Shown piece by piece: positions 17,869 to 27,811 of a DNA stretch of 64,000 nt; the first letter of the stretch is position 1; each line of letters begins with the position of its first letter. Made by a program: the position numbers and the translations under genes. The notes under the pieces are model-generated. The model made no database searches. It saw nothing but the letters and a program-made list of their open reading frames with translations, and had not been told where the DNA came from. Origin of the DNA: a sulfur-oxidizing endosymbiont of Gigantopelta aegis (GTDB lineage Bacteria > Pseudomonadota > Gammaproteobacteria > GRL18); contig NZ_JAEHGE010000001.1 in the NCBI RefSeq assembly GCF_016097415.1, forward strand, positions 1,346,914 to 1,410,913, written 5' to 3'.

Positions 17869-17957
17869 AATATAAGACCAATTATCCAAGTGTAAAGATA
17901 CTATTTTAGCAGGAATTATGGATCTTGTAGATGTGTTTTAGGAGGATTTAACTTTAT

Positions 17958-17994
17958 TCATACCTTCTATCGTTTTTCTCAATAAAAGGTATGT
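17958..17994. repeat. Hairpin upstream of metH
   Basis: CATACCTT and AAGGTATG arms enclose a partly paired TAT/ATA inner stem and a T-rich loop. It may be a leader or terminator-like hairpin in the 5' region of metH. It lacks a clear U-tract in either direction, so the role is open. Confidence 0.35.
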
Positions 17995-17995
17995 A

Positions 17996-18120
17996 ATACC
18001 CGTGATACTTGGAAATGTAGCGAGGCATTTTGACTAAGAGCCGATTGAGTGTATAAGTACTACATGATTGAGGCTTTTAGTTAAAAGAACGAAGTCTGCA
18101 TTTCCAAATATCATGGGTAT
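17996..18120. repeat. Dispersed inverted-repeat element, ATACCCATGATACTTG family
   Basis: 125 bp bounded by ATACCCGTGATACTTGG and its inverse CCAAATATCATGGGTAT. The interior shares blocks with the 153-bp element at 40074-40226 in opposite orientation (GAGGCATTTTGACTAAGAG; GCTTTTAGTTAAAAG). A short version lies at 29816-29867 and a lone arm at 1320-1335. It lies between metH and the membrane-protein gene. Non-coding and probably non-autonomous. Confidence 0.8.
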
Positions 18121-18125
18121 AAAAT

Positions 18126-18548
18126 TTAATGAGTATGAAGGTTAAAGGAGTGTAAAACTTCTTCTAAAACGCCGGGATCGGGTAATGAGGCAAAAACAAA
18201 AAATAGCCAGATAGGGGCGAAAATAATGGCATAAAGACGTAACATCCAATTGGATTGGTCTAACCACCATTGCGACATATTATGCAAACTGTCTTCGGAG
18301 AAGAAAGGCATGGTCATGGCTAGGAATATCACGGCGATACCCAGAAATAGCATCATATTGGGAAAACCGGTGAACGGTGCAGCAGCAATGATGATGAAGC
18401 CCATTAACATACGTAAAATAATAACAGTATTAATCCAACGTGGGGCAAAGAAAAAGAATAGGATATTTTTCATGGTTGAAGTGAAAAACAGTAACATGAT
18501 ACTGGTGAGAAATAAAATACTGGCAATTGAGGTAATAATATAAGCCAT
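18126..18548 (-). CDS. Small polytopic membrane protein, unknown function
   Basis: A 140-residue, very hydrophobic protein with four or five predicted membrane segments (about 5-27, 40-60, 64-82, 100-122). It has a few aromatic and charged residues at the ends and no catalytic motif I recognise. It lies alone between the repeat element after metH and a broken IS1595-type transposase. A real gene is likely from length and composition; function unknown. Confidence 0.6.
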   Translation of the reverse strand: MAYIITSIASILFLTSIMLLFFTSTMKNILFFFFAPRWINTVIILRMLMGFIIIAAAPFTGFPNMMLFLGIAVIFLAMTMPFFSEDSLHNMSQWWLDQSNWMLRLYAIIFAPIWLFFVFASLPDPGVLEEVLHSFNLHTH

Positions 18549-18613
18549 CGAAGCTCCAATGTGAGTTGAGAGACAGGTTTAAACACCCTTTATTCGATTA
18601 TAACGCTTCTTGA

Positions 18614-19435
18614 TTACAACCTTGGCATCATGTCTTTTAAGTTAAAGCGTCTATTAAACCGATAACAAAATTCAGCAAGATACCGAGGTAAATGTTTTGA
18701 GTTAATGGAATGATAGCTTCCCTTCATAGAGTTTTTAATATTACCTATCATAGTGTTAACCCAGATAAACTCAATTTTATCAACACTTGCCGCACCACCA
18801 CCCGTGACGATTGGAACATGCTTACAGTCAGCTTCTTTAACCGCAGGAAAACAATTTAACCCATCTGAGTAAACAGTACTTCCAGGTGTTAAATGAGTTT
18901 GTGCCCATCGTTTTATTTCACTGGATTTAAACCCTTTAAGCACATTTAAATTCATTGCAATCGGGTGTCCATCTTCATTAGTAGAAACGGCTGCAACGAA
19001 CGGTGTTTTATTTTCTGAACCACGACCTCTGGAGCCGCCTCTGTGCTCACCACCCCAGTAGGCATCATCAATTTGAATGATGCCTGATAAAGGTTTACTG
19101 TCATCACGTTCTTTCATAACCTGCATGATCTTTTGTTTCATACTCCAGGCTGTATACTTACCTTAAGCTGTCTCTTTAATTCTAATGCTGAAACCGCTGT
19201 CTTGAGTCATAAGATGAATCTCCACTTTAAAGGCAGTTTAATGCTCAAATATTGTCCCACAGGTTGCTGATCTTCAATTGCAATAAGTCTTATTGCCACA
19301 CTCTGGGCAAACAAATCCATCAGGAAATTTCCATTTAAATAAGGCTTGTCGGCACTGTTTGTCAGTGCCATAATCATTAAAAAGCTCAAATAAACTATAA
19401 CCTTCTTGAAACTGAATTTTATTTTTTGACATCAT
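18614..19435 (-). pseudogene. IS1595/ISXO2-type transposase remnant
   Basis: The DDE domain of ISXO2-like transposases is intact in 18614-19141 (IIQIDDAYWGGEHRGG, VYSDGLNCFPAV, FIWVNTMIGNIKNSMKG, LPRYLAEFCYRFNRR). Upstream, from an ATG at 19432/19435, a zinc-ribbon N-terminus is readable (KWKFPDGFVCPECGNKTYC), but a stop follows and the middle, including the HTH, is shortened and out of frame. Upstream lies a short tandem repeat (ATTATAGTATAATTATAGTATAATTAT, split over 19458-19488). Inactive remnant; the element ends are not clear. Confidence 0.85.
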
Positions 19436-19485
19436 TCTACTCCACACATAATCTATACTTTAATTATAGTATAATTATAGTATAA

Positions 19486-20217
19486 TTATCGAAATATGGC
19501 GGAGCTTTGTGGGTAATCAAGTAACGCTTTGAGTATGTCAGGCAATTGATTTAGTTGATCTATCTCTATGAAAGGTGGATTAATTTTTTCTGGCCAGGGC
19601 AAGTGGTCACGATTAAGCCAGATGGCACGAATGCCTGATTGTTGCGCACCTTGGATATCAGTAAGGGGATCATCACCGATATGAATGACTTCATGGGCTT
19701 CTAATTGCTGTTTTTCTAATAAGGAATTGAAAACAATGGGATGTGGTTTTTGCTTGCCCGCATCCGCCGCAGACCAGGAAAAGTCGAATAGATGTCCAAG
19801 ACCCACTTGGTAAATATCTGCATTACCATTACTGACCGCACCAAGACGAAAGTCTGCCTTGAGTGTTTTTAGAGTCGGGATAACATCTTCGTACAAACTG
19901 ACCTTATTACGTTCGTTAATGTAAAACTCATAAGCAGCCTGTATGAATTGCTTTTCTTGTTCGGGAGAATAGCCCATTTCCCGGGACAGCAGGGCAAATG
20001 ATTTTTTACGTACAGCAGTGAGATCATGTGCGATATGTTGATGCTTAGTGACTAATTGTGTGCGTTTTTCACGTAACTGCTTAATGTTATATTGTGCTGG
20101 GATATAGGGGTGATGTTGACTAAACCATTGATGTAAGCGTTCTTCGGTGCGCGTGATAGTGATCATGCAGGGCCACAGGGTATCATCGAGATCAAAGGTC
20201 AGTAATTTTATGGGCAT
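19486..20217 (-). CDS. HAD-IA family phosphatase, YigB-like
   Basis: A 243-residue HAD hydrolase with all four motifs: DLDDT (9-13) with nucleophile Asp9 and acid Asp11, SNGN (129-132), Lys near 155 and GDDPLTD (181-187). The helical cap (about 20-110) is of the type found in E. coli YigB, which dephosphorylates FMN and the riboflavin intermediate 5-amino-6-ribitylamino-uracil phosphate. Substrate by homology only. Single gene on the minus strand, between the transposase remnant and tRNA-Asp. Confidence 0.88.
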   Translation of the reverse strand: MPIKLLTFDLDDTLWPCMITITRTEERLHQWFSQHHPYIPAQYNIKQLREKRTQLVTKHQHIAHDLTAVRKKSFALLSREMGYSPEQEKQFIQAAYEFYINERNKVSLYEDVIPTLKTLKADFRLGAVSNGNADIYQVGLGHLFDFSWSAADAGKQKPHPIVFNSLLEKQQLEAHEVIHIGDDPLTDIQGAQQSGIRAIWLNRDHLPWPEKINPPFIEIDQLNQLPDILKALLDYPQSSAIFR

Positions 20218-20382
20218 AAAAAGATACGATTGGAATTATTTAAAAAAATATTTAATCGATAGGCAGTAAATTGCTGAGAGAAAGAATAACAAAGTTTCAG
20301 CAAAAAAAAGAATGAATAATTTTTTAGATAAGCTCACTATAATAGGGCTTAAAAAGTAATAGCAAAACTATTCATATAAATG

Positions 20383-20459
20383 TGGCGGAACGGACGGGAC
20401 TCGAACCCGCGACCCCCTGCGTGACAGGCAGGTATTCTAACCAGCTGAACTACCGCTCC
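20383..20459 (-). tRNA. tRNA-Asp (GTC)
   Basis: On the minus strand the 7-bp acceptor GGAGCGG pairs with CCGTTCC (one G·U). The D-arm contains AGCTGGTTAGAA, the anticodon stem-loop is CCTGCCTGTCACGCAGG with anticodon GTC, and the T-arm is GCGGGTTCGAGTCCCGT. The 3' CCA is encoded. Single tRNA, no neighbours of the same kind. Confidence 0.97.
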
Positions 20460-20706
20460 GAAGTGGTGCGTATTATATGATACTGAAAAATAAATACTAG
20501 TCTTTTTTGAAAGTTTTTAAAAAAAAAGAATAGACTGATTTTACATGCTTGTTTTATAAGGATTCTTCATAAGCAATATCTGAAAAAGAATTTTATGCGC
20601 TAAATAAATTGATCCTTTCACTGAGCAAAGTCATTTTCAATATGCCAATCAGAATGGTATTCTAGGCGAAATTAAATAACTCAAATTTAAAGGCAAGGCG
20701 AATATC
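20460..20706. other. Intergenic region between tRNA-Asp and the MOSC gene
   Basis: AT-rich, with no open frame of note. It must hold the divergent promoters of tRNA-Asp (minus) and the MOSC gene (plus), but I could not assign hexamers with confidence. Confidence 0.4.
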
Positions 20707-21573
20707 ATGAGTGATATTATAGTTTCCCAATTATGGATTTATCCACTTAAATCAATGCGGGGGATTTCACTGGATAGCGTGCAATTGGAAAAAAGAGGTT
20801 TCCAATATGATCGACGCTGGATGTTGATAGATGAAAATAATCGTTTTATTACTCAGCGCCAACATCCCAAAATGACCTTAATTGAGCCTAGCTTTGAAAA
20901 AGGTATTGCTGATTATGGCTTGTCCGTGCGAGCGCCGGATATGCCGGTGTTAATCATTCCTTATCCTGACCAACAGATAGAGTTGTACGATGAAGTCGAA
21001 GTGACCTGTTGGGATGATCAAGTAAAAGCACACCACATCAATACGGCTATTGATAATTGGTTTAGTGAATTTTTAGGCGTTGATTGCCAATTGGTCTATA
21101 TGCCTGATGATAGCATTCGTCCAGTCGATCCTGATTATGTCTTGGATAAAGAAAAAGATATTGCCAGTTTTTCAGATGGCTTTCCCAATCTGGTGATCAG
21201 TGAAGCCTCTTTGGCTGATTTGAATAACCGAGTGGATATTGACTTAAGCATGAATCGTTTTCGTCCTAATATCGTTATTTCAGGCTGTGAAGCCTATGCT
21301 GAAGATCAATTGGGTCACTTTAAAATTGCTGCCATTGATTTTTATGCTGTTAAACCTTGCTCACGCTGCGTCATTACCACGGTGAATCCAGAAAATGGCG
21401 AAAAAGAAAGTCGTGAACCTTTGCAAACCCTTGCTTTATTTAGAAAAAAACAAAATAAAGTCTTCTTTGGTCAGAATTTATTACATAAATTAACTTATTT
21501 AAGTGATAATCGCCTGAATATTGGTGATAAAGTTGAAATTGTTGAGCCGGGTGAAGCCATAGAATTTGACTAG
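20707..21573 (+). CDS. MOSC-domain protein, YcbX-like
   Basis: A 288-residue protein with an N-terminal MOSC_N beta-barrel (VSQLWIYPLKSMRGISLDSV … GFQYDRRWMLIDENNRFITQR) and a C-terminal MOSC domain. The conserved Cys lies in KPCSRCVITTVNPENG. MOSC proteins carry molybdenum-cofactor sulfur or Mo on this Cys; E. coli YcbX helps detoxify N-hydroxylated bases. Unlike some relatives it has no C-terminal 2Fe-2S ferredoxin domain. The link to NapA, a molybdenum enzyme 9 kb downstream, is only thematic. Confidence 0.9.
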   Translation: MSDIIVSQLWIYPLKSMRGISLDSVQLEKRGFQYDRRWMLIDENNRFITQRQHPKMTLIEPSFEKGIADYGLSVRAPDMPVLIIPYPDQQIELYDEVEVTCWDDQVKAHHINTAIDNWFSEFLGVDCQLVYMPDDSIRPVDPDYVLDKEKDIASFSDGFPNLVISEASLADLNNRVDIDLSMNRFRPNIVISGCEAYAEDQLGHFKIAAIDFYAVKPCSRCVITTVNPENGEKESREPLQTLALFRKKQNKVFFGQNLLHKLTYLSDNRLNIGDKVEIVEPGEAIEFD

Positions 21574-22004
21574 TTTACTCAACATTTGCGAAACAATATT
21601 TTACTCACAATAGCTGTGGATAAGTCTGTGAATAAACTTTGGGTAAAACGCTGAAAGCTTGACGTCATTAAGTTATGTTACAAATTGATTACAAAATGAA
21701 CAGACTTTAAAGTTAAAAATAATTTATTTAAAAACAATGAGTTAAAAAATAGTTTGTAAAGAGAGTTGACATGCTTAATATAAAAGATAATTCTGATATA
21801 GTGCCTGTGTAAAACTCTTAACACAGCTTTTTTGTTGTGTAAAACTATTTCACTGAGAAAATGCATTATCTTAAATACAGTACGAAAAAACAGTCACTTG
21901 CTGGGATATTTTAATCCTGAATTTGTGAATTATGGGCAAGTTGACTAATATGAGCGAAAAGATTGCTAAAATGAACATTTAAGTTCATCTTTTCTTAATC
22001 ATTT
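21574..22004. other. 430-bp intergenic region with DnaA-box-like words
   Basis: No gene is seen. TGTGGATAA (about 21615-21623) is the perfect complement of a DnaA box (TTATCCACA), and TGTGAATAA follows closely. Further on are TTGACA (about 21764) and TTGACT…TGCTAAAAT (about 21940-21972), possible promoter elements for ccmA. Two DnaA words are not enough to call an origin. Confidence 0.4.
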
Positions 22005-22757
22005 ATGCTTTTAAATGGTATTGAAATACCAAAAAAAAGCATAATAATCAAACCTTCAATGAATATAACCGTGTCATACGAAAATAATATACCATCCGAT
22101 AATAATTCATCGCCTCAAGCTGTAAAAGGTTTGAAAGTTCAGAATCTGACCTGTGAACGAGGCTATAGAGAACTTTTTACTGATCTTAACTTTATGCTTT
22201 CTCCCGGTGAAGTTTTGCACATCAAAGGTGAAAATGGCACTGGGAAGACCAGTTTATTAAGAATTCTATCGGGATTGGCTTTGCCAATCAGCGGTGAAAT
22301 TAGCTTCGATGGCTATGATTGCCGCAAGTTTCGCAGTGAATACAATGAGAATATTGCTTTTATGGGGCATAAACTGGGTATCAAATTAGAATTGACACCC
22401 GTAGAGAATGTTCGTAGTTATTGTGAATTAAGCACTCAGCATAGTGAGCAAGCCATTCTGGATGTATTAGAAAAAGTTGGCTTGTACGGCTTTGAAGAGA
22501 TGTATTGCAATCAGCTCTCTGCGGGTCAAAAACGCCGAGTTGCTATTGCTCAGGCAATCTTATCCAAGGCGCGTTTATGGCTTTTGGATGAACCTTTCAC
22601 CTCATTAGATGTGGTTGGTGTGGCATTTTTTCTACAAGTTATTCAACAACATGTCAATGAAGGTGGTATGGTTTTACTGACCACTCATCAGGAAGTTAAC
22701 CTGAAAAACTGCACGACTAAATACCTGCAATTACCCTCTGGGCAACTCAGTGACTAA
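22005..22757 (+). CDS. ccmA: Heme exporter ATP-binding subunit CcmA
   Basis: ATPase of the CcmABCDE machinery that releases heme-loaded CcmE in System I cytochrome c maturation. Walker A is GENGTGKT (75-82), the ABC signature LSAGQKRR (171-178) and Walker B LWLLDEP (191-197); the D-loop is TSLD and the H-loop THQ. The protein has about 40 extra N-terminal residues before the usual start. A second Met at residue 19 (22059) is possible; neither has a good ribosome site. It is separated from ccmB by 217 bp, which is unusual because the two are normally adjacent. Confidence 0.95.
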   Translation: MLLNGIEIPKKSIIIKPSMNITVSYENNIPSDNNSSPQAVKGLKVQNLTCERGYRELFTDLNFMLSPGEVLHIKGENGTGKTSLLRILSGLALPISGEISFDGYDCRKFRSEYNENIAFMGHKLGIKLELTPVENVRSYCELSTQHSEQAILDVLEKVGLYGFEEMYCNQLSAGQKRRVAIAQAILSKARLWLLDEPFTSLDVVGVAFFLQVIQQHVNEGGMVLLTTHQEVNLKNCTTKYLQLPSGQLSD

Positions 22758-22974
22758 ACTTTATAGTTTCGCCTAAACCCCCTCCTTGTAAGATGACATT
22801 AGGTCAATTTTGTCGTTAGTTATTTGTCCTTAGCTTTGATATGCATCATGAATATGAGTGATAACAAGCATAAATTACTATATTTGCATTGTTTAATACT
22901 ATTATGTGCCTGCATAACCATGTAAAATGCACATTTTGTCAATAATCCTGAAGTAATAATAGGGTAGAAACTGA
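22758..22974. other. Unusual 217-bp gap between ccmA and ccmB
   Basis: No open frame with a start is seen. The gap is AT-rich and contains promoter-like words (TTGCAT and TATAGT-like stretches), but nothing decisive. It might hold a second promoter for ccmB onward, or the scar of a lost insertion. Confidence 0.35.
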
Positions 22975-23643
22975 GTGTATAACGCTTTTCTTAGTTTATT
23001 AAAACGTGATTTACGTCTGGCCTTCAGACATAAGAGTGAAATATTCAATCCATTATTTTTCTTTGTAATAGTGGTGACACTTTTTCCTTTGGGGATCAGT
23101 CCCGAAAAACAAACCTTAGCTGAAATTGGCCCAGGTATTATCTGGGTGGCTGCATTATTAGCTTCTATGCTCTCTTTGGATTCTCTTTTTCGTTCTGATT
23201 ATGATGATGGCACCTTAGAATTGATGTTATTGAGCGAATATCCTTTGTCTATTATGGTGTTAGCAAAAATTATTGTGCATTGGCTGATCACTGGTTTCCC
23301 GATTATTATTTTCTCTCCTTTGCTCGGTACGGTGATGTTTTTAAGCCCGGATGCTATCGAAACCTTGATGATAACCTTATTGTTAGGCACACCCATATTA
23401 AGTTTAATTGGTGCGATTGGTATGGCACTGGTTGTTGCCTTAAAACGTGGCGGGATGTTATTGTCACTATTGGTATTACCTTTATATATTCCCGTATTAA
23501 TTTTTTCTTCCAATGCAGTTGGCAGCAGCATGGCAGGTTTATCGATCTCCGGTCAGCTTTATTTTCTGGCCGCTTTTATGATTTTTTGTTTAACCCTAGC
23601 GCCCATTGCCACCTCCGCTGCACTTAGAGTGAGTCTCGAATAA
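22975..23643 (+). CDS. ccmB: Heme exporter membrane subunit CcmB
   Basis: A 222-residue integral membrane partner of CcmA. Six hydrophobic segments follow an N-terminal basic stretch (LLKRDLRLAFRHKSEIFNPLFFF), the CcmB hallmark. It starts with GTG, giving MYNAFLSLLKRDLR, and its stop overlaps the ccmC start by one base (TAATG). Full length for the family. Confidence 0.95.
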   Translation: MYNAFLSLLKRDLRLAFRHKSEIFNPLFFFVIVVTLFPLGISPEKQTLAEIGPGIIWVAALLASMLSLDSLFRSDYDDGTLELMLLSEYPLSIMVLAKIIVHWLITGFPIIIFSPLLGTVMFLSPDAIETLMITLLLGTPILSLIGAIGMALVVALKRGGMLLSLLVLPLYIPVLIFSSNAVGSSMAGLSISGQLYFLAAFMIFCLTLAPIATSAALRVSLE

Positions 23644-24416
23644 TGAAATCTCAAAAGACCGGTTTTTTTAAATCCGTGATGAAGTTTATTTATCACTTTG
23701 CTTCACCGAAACATTTTTATCGTATCTCCGGAAAAATGATCCCTTGGCTTGGTTGGTCAGCTGCGTTACTGCTAATTGCCGGCAGTATCGATGGCTTATT
23801 TCTTGCCCCAGTGGATTACCAGCAGGGTGACAGCTATCGTATTATTTACATTCATGTTCCAGCAGCCTGGATGTCCATGTTTATCTATATGGTGATGGCG
23901 ATATCTGGTGCCATAGGTATGATTTGGAAAATTAAACTCGCCGATGTGGTCGCCAGCAGTAGTGCGCCCATTGGTGCGGCTTTTACCTTTTTGGCTTTAG
24001 TCACGGGTTCTATTTGGGGTAAGCCAATGTGGGGTGCATGGTGGGTTTGGGATGCACGTTTAACTTCAGAGCTGATCTTATTATTTCTCTATCTGGGATT
24101 TATGGCTTTAGAAGCCGCCATTGAAGAGCCTCGCGCTGCGGCAAGAGCCTGTGCGATATTGGCTATTGTGGGTGTAATTAACATTCCTATCATTCATTAT
24201 TCAGTTGAATGGTGGAATACCTTGCATCAGGGTGCGACAGTGACCAAGTTTGATAAGCCTTCAATTCATATCTCTATGCTCATCCCTTTATTATTAATGG
24301 CCTTGGGTTTTAAACTTTATTACGCCACTGTGGTCTTAATACGAGCGAGAAATAAAGTCTTATATACTGAACAGAATAATAGTTGGGTGAAAGAGATCGT
24401 TAAAGTGAATACTTGA
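23643..24416 (+). CDS. ccmC: Heme-handling protein CcmC
   Basis: A 257-residue inner-membrane protein that delivers heme to CcmE. Six membrane helices flank the tryptophan-rich periplasmic motif WGAWWVWDARLTSELIL, and conserved His residues lie in YIHVPAAWM and HQGATVTK. It starts one base into the ccmB stop and is followed after 58 bp by ccmD. Confidence 0.96.
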   Translation: MKSQKTGFFKSVMKFIYHFASPKHFYRISGKMIPWLGWSAALLLIAGSIDGLFLAPVDYQQGDSYRIIYIHVPAAWMSMFIYMVMAISGAIGMIWKIKLADVVASSSAPIGAAFTFLALVTGSIWGKPMWGAWWVWDARLTSELILLFLYLGFMALEAAIEEPRAAARACAILAIVGVINIPIIHYSVEWWNTLHQGATVTKFDKPSIHISMLIPLLLMALGFKLYYATVVLIRARNKVLYTEQNNSWVKEIVKVNT

Positions 24417-24474
24417 TAGGTATGATCTACGAATAATCACCCATTACAAAATTTATTAAATATGAGTTATTAAT

Positions 24475-24675
24475 ATGCTTGAAATGTTACAAATGGGAAA
24501 ATACGGCGCTTATGTCTGGTCATCCTATGGCATTGCCGCTGTGGTGATGGGCTATGTTGCCTTTAAACCGCTGCTCGATAAGAAAGCTATTTTTAAGGAA
24601 TTAATGATGAAATACCGTCGAGAAGCACATCAAAAAGCGGCTCAAGCACAAGCAAAAACGCAGGAAAACCCATGA
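24475..24675 (+). CDS. ccmD: Heme exporter protein CcmD
   Basis: A 66-residue protein with one membrane helix (about residues 8-28, [20 protein letters not shown]) and a charged cytoplasmic tail ending in an Ala/Gln-rich stretch. CcmD stabilises the CcmABC complex. Its end overlaps the start of ccmE by 4 bp (ATGA). Confidence 0.92.
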   Translation: MLEMLQMGKYGAYVWSSYGIAAVVMGYVAFKPLLDKKAIFKELMMKYRREAHQKAAQAQAKTQENP

Positions 24676-25247
24676 ACCCGAAACGTAAAAATCGCCTGAT
24701 ATTGATTTTATTAATCTTAGCCGGTGTTGGCGCTGCCGTGACTCTGGGCCTTAAAGCCTTGGATCAAAATTTACTTTATTTTTTCAGTCCCACCCAGGTA
24801 AAAGCCGGTGAAGCGCCGATTGATCACTCCTTTCGTCTCGGTGGACTCGTCACTACCGGCAGTGTTAAGCGTGAAAAAGATGGTATGACTATCCACTTCG
24901 ATATTACTGATGGTGGTGAAACCATCGCTGTGACTTATGTGGGAATTTTGCCAGATTTATTTCGTGAAGGTCAGGGCATTGTTGCCACGGGTAAAATGGA
25001 TGGTTCAACTAAAATGCTCGCGGATGGCAATAAGGTGCCTCACTTTGTTGCAGACGTAGTGCTCGCCAAACACGATGAAAATTATATGCCTCCAGAGGTT
25101 CAAGACGCTTTAGATAAAGCGCAAGAAGAAGGCAAAAAGAAAATGGCAGAAAATACTAACGCCCAAAGCACTACTTCTAATAATATTCCTAGTAATACCT
25201 CCAACAACACCCCTAAAAATGAAGCACCAGGAGCTGTCACACAATGA
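24672..25247 (+). CDS. ccmE: Periplasmic heme chaperone CcmE
   Basis: A 191-residue membrane-anchored OB-fold protein that covalently binds heme through the His in [14 protein letters not shown]. The N-terminal anchor is at about 9-28. After the OB domain the tail (about 150-190) is low-complexity and rich in Asn/Ser/Thr/Pro. It overlaps ccmF by 4 bp (ATGA). Confidence 0.96.
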   Translation: MNPKRKNRLILILLILAGVGAAVTLGLKALDQNLLYFFSPTQVKAGEAPIDHSFRLGGLVTTGSVKREKDGMTIHFDITDGGETIAVTYVGILPDLFREGQGIVATGKMDGSTKMLADGNKVPHFVADVVLAKHDENYMPPEVQDALDKAQEEGKKKMAENTNAQSTTSNNIPSNTSNNTPKNEAPGAVTQ

Positions 25248-27232
25248 TACCTGAAATTGGCAACTTTGCCCTGACGATTGCCCTGGCAATCGCTATTATT
25301 CTGGCGGCTTTACCCTTAATTGGCGCACATAAAAATAATCTGCAACTTATGCAGTTTTCCCGTTATGCGGTAGTGGCTCAGTTTTTGATGATTTTGATAT
25401 CCTTTATTGCGCTGGCTTATTCCTTTGCGGTGGATGATTTTTCAGTCCGGTATGTCGCATCAAACTCTAATTCAGCATTGCCTATGATGTTTAAAATTTC
25501 CGCCGTATGGGGAGCACATGAAGGCTCCTTTTTATTATGGCTGTTAATTCTTTCCATCTGGACAGTTGCAGTGGCTTTTTTCAGTAAAAGTCTGCCCATA
25601 GCCATGACGTCAAGAGTGTTGGCGGTAATGGGTTTGCTGAGTATCGGGTTCCTATTATTTATTATATTTACTTCAAATCCATTTGATCGTCTTTTCCCTG
25701 CCGCTTTGGACGGTAAGGACTTAAACCCCTTGTTGCAAGATTTTGGCTTAGTCATTCATCCGCCCATGCTTTATATGGGCTATGTGGGCTTTTCAGTGGT
25801 CTTCAGTATTACCATTGCTGGGCTGATTTCAGGTCAGTTAGATTCGGCTTGGGCTCGTTGGTCGCGTCCTTGGACAGTCATTGCTTGGGTGTTCTTAACG
25901 CTGGGTATCGCATTAGGTAGTTGGTGGGCTTATTATGAATTAGGCTGGGGTGGCTGGTGGTTCTGGGATCCCGTTGAGAACGCATCGTTCATGCCTTGGT
26001 TAGTCGGTACGGCATTAATTCACTCCTTAGTCGTGACTGAAAAACGTGGTGCCTTCAAAAGCTGGACGGTGCTATTATCCTTAATGGCTTTCTCTCTAAG
26101 CTTATTAGGTACTTTTTTAGTGCGCTCAGGGGTATTGGTTTCCGTACATGCCTTCGCCTCTGATCCAACTCGTGGCTCGTTTATTCTGGCTTTCTTGGTA
26201 CTGGTGATTGGTGGTTCTCTCATGCTTTATGCCATTCGTGGTGCTTCCATGAATGGCGGCGGTCAATTTAATTTATTTTCCAAAGACACCTTTATGCTCT
26301 TAGGAAACATCCTGCTGACAGTTGCCTGTGCTATGGTCTTGCTCGGTACACTTTATCCGTTATTAGATCAGCTGATAGACTTAGGTAAATTATCCGTGGG
26401 CGAACCGTACTTTAATACCGTCTTTGTGCCTATTATGCTACCGGCGCTGGTGATTATGTCCATGGCTCCCTTGATGCGCTGGAAGAGTGATACCTTTGAA
26501 CGCGTTGCCAAACAAATGATTATTCCGTTGTTTGTTGCTTTGTCAGTCGGTATTGCCATGCTCTTTATTGAAAAAGGCTCGATCATGGTTGCTTTAAGTA
26601 TTGGCCTTGCAACGCTGGTGGTCTCAAGTGTGGTTATGAGCTTTGTGCTTCGCGTGCGTAACAAAGGCAATGCCTTTGCTGCGATGAAAAAAATTCCCTT
26701 ATCATTCTATGGTATGAATGTCGCCCATATTGGTATTGCTATCTTCGTGGTCGGTGTTACCTTTACAGAGTCCATGAGTTTGCAAAAAGATTTACGGATG
26801 GAACCTGGTGACACCATTAGTTTAGGTGGTTACTCCTTTACTTTTGAAGGTGCTAGTTCACATCAAGGACCCAACTATATCGCCTATGAAGGCGCTATCA
26901 GTGTCATGGGGCCTAAAGGTGAAGAAGTGGCTGTCTTGACCCCGCAAAAACGAACCTATCAAGTGAGTGGTATGCCAATGACTGAAGCGGGCATTGATGC
27001 AGGTATGTTCCGTGACTTATTCGTTGCGCTGGCGGAACAATTAGACAATGGTGCCTGGAGCTTGCGAATTTATTATAAGCCCTTTATACGCTGGATTTGG
27101 TTGGGTTGTATTTTCATGGGCTTGGGTGGTTTTATTGCTGTATTGGATCGACGTTATCGTTTAAAGACAGTTGATGGTGATAGCAAAGAAACTGATAGCA
27201 CAAACAATGACCCAAAAGTTGCCTTGGCATAA
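25244..27232 (+). CDS. ccmF: Cytochrome c heme lyase subunit CcmF
   Basis: A 662-residue, about 15-helix membrane protein of the heme ligation complex with CcmH/CcmI. The WWD motif [19 protein letters not shown] and the VHAFASDP segment are present, and conserved His residues lie in [12 protein letters not shown] and [12 protein letters not shown]. Length is normal. It is followed after 42 bp by ccmG. Confidence 0.97.
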   Translation: MIPEIGNFALTIALAIAIILAALPLIGAHKNNLQLMQFSRYAVVAQFLMILISFIALAYSFAVDDFSVRYVASNSNSALPMMFKISAVWGAHEGSFLLWLLILSIWTVAVAFFSKSLPIAMTSRVLAVMGLLSIGFLLFIIFTSNPFDRLFPAALDGKDLNPLLQDFGLVIHPPMLYMGYVGFSVVFSITIAGLISGQLDSAWARWSRPWTVIAWVFLTLGIALGSWWAYYELGWGGWWFWDPVENASFMPWLVGTALIHSLVVTEKRGAFKSWTVLLSLMAFSLSLLGTFLVRSGVLVSVHAFASDPTRGSFILAFLVLVIGGSLMLYAIRGASMNGGGQFNLFSKDTFMLLGNILLTVACAMVLLGTLYPLLDQLIDLGKLSVGEPYFNTVFVPIMLPALVIMSMAPLMRWKSDTFERVAKQMIIPLFVALSVGIAMLFIEKGSIMVALSIGLATLVVSSVVMSFVLRVRNKGNAFAAMKKIPLSFYGMNVAHIGIAIFVVGVTFTESMSLQKDLRMEPGDTISLGGYSFTFEGASSHQGPNYIAYEGAISVMGPKGEEVAVLTPQKRTYQVSGMPMTEAGIDAGMFRDLFVALAEQLDNGAWSLRIYYKPFIRWIWLGCIFMGLGGFIAVLDRRYRLKTVDGDSKETDSTNNDPKVALA

Positions 27233-27274
27233 GGTCGCTTTAGCCTATTTAAGAACTGAACTAAAGAAGAAAAA

Positions 27275-27811
27275 ATGAAAAAACAATACATGACACCGCT
27301 AATTATTTTTGGATTGTTGGTGGTCTTACTCATTGTAGGATTAATCAAATCTGAATTTATTCGTGATGTACCATCACCTTTAATAGGTAAGCCTGTACCT
27401 AATTTTACATTGCCAACAGTTGAAGCCGATCAAACAGCCTTCAGTAGTAAAGAATTACAGGGCAAGGTCTATTTAGTCAATATCTGGGCTTCCTGGTGTG
27501 TATCCTGTCGTGCTGAACATGAGATTTTGAATTATGCAGCAAAACAAGGCATTAAAATTTATGGCATTAATTATAAAGACGAGATAGAAGATGCCCGTCG
27601 TTGGTTGGCTGCTCGTGGTAATCCCTATGTGAAAAGCGGCCATGATTTGGCTGGTCGAATAGGTATTGACTGGGGCGTTTATGGTGTACCGGAAACATTT
27701 ATTATTGATAAAAAAGGCATGATTCGCTATAAGCATACTGGCCCGGTTTATATTGATGATTTGAATAAGAAACTCATTCCATTAATCAAACAACTTGAGG
27801 CAGAATCATGA
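27275..27811 (+). CDS. ccmG: Thiol:disulfide interchange protein CcmG (DsbE)
   Basis: A 178-residue membrane-anchored thioredoxin that keeps apocytochrome cysteines reduced. One N-terminal helix (about 8-25), the active site WASWCVSCRAEH and the cis-Pro motif GVYGVPETFIID are present. It overlaps ccmH by 4 bp (ATGA). Confidence 0.96.
   Translation: MKKQYMTPLIIFGLLVVLLIVGLIKSEFIRDVPSPLIGKPVPNFTLPTVEADQTAFSSKELQGKVYLVNIWASWCVSCRAEHEILNYAAKQGIKIYGINYKDEIEDARRWLAARGNPYVKSGHDLAGRIGIDWGVYGVPETFIIDKKGMIRYKHTGPVYIDDLNKKLIPLIKQLEAES

Noticed and set aside
17869-17995. Cobalamin riboswitch upstream of metH
   Set aside because: The leader is short and AT-rich, and no B12-box-like sequence was seen.
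21574-22004. Replication origin
   Set aside because: Only two DnaA-like words; no dnaA, dnaN or gidA genes and no array of boxes.
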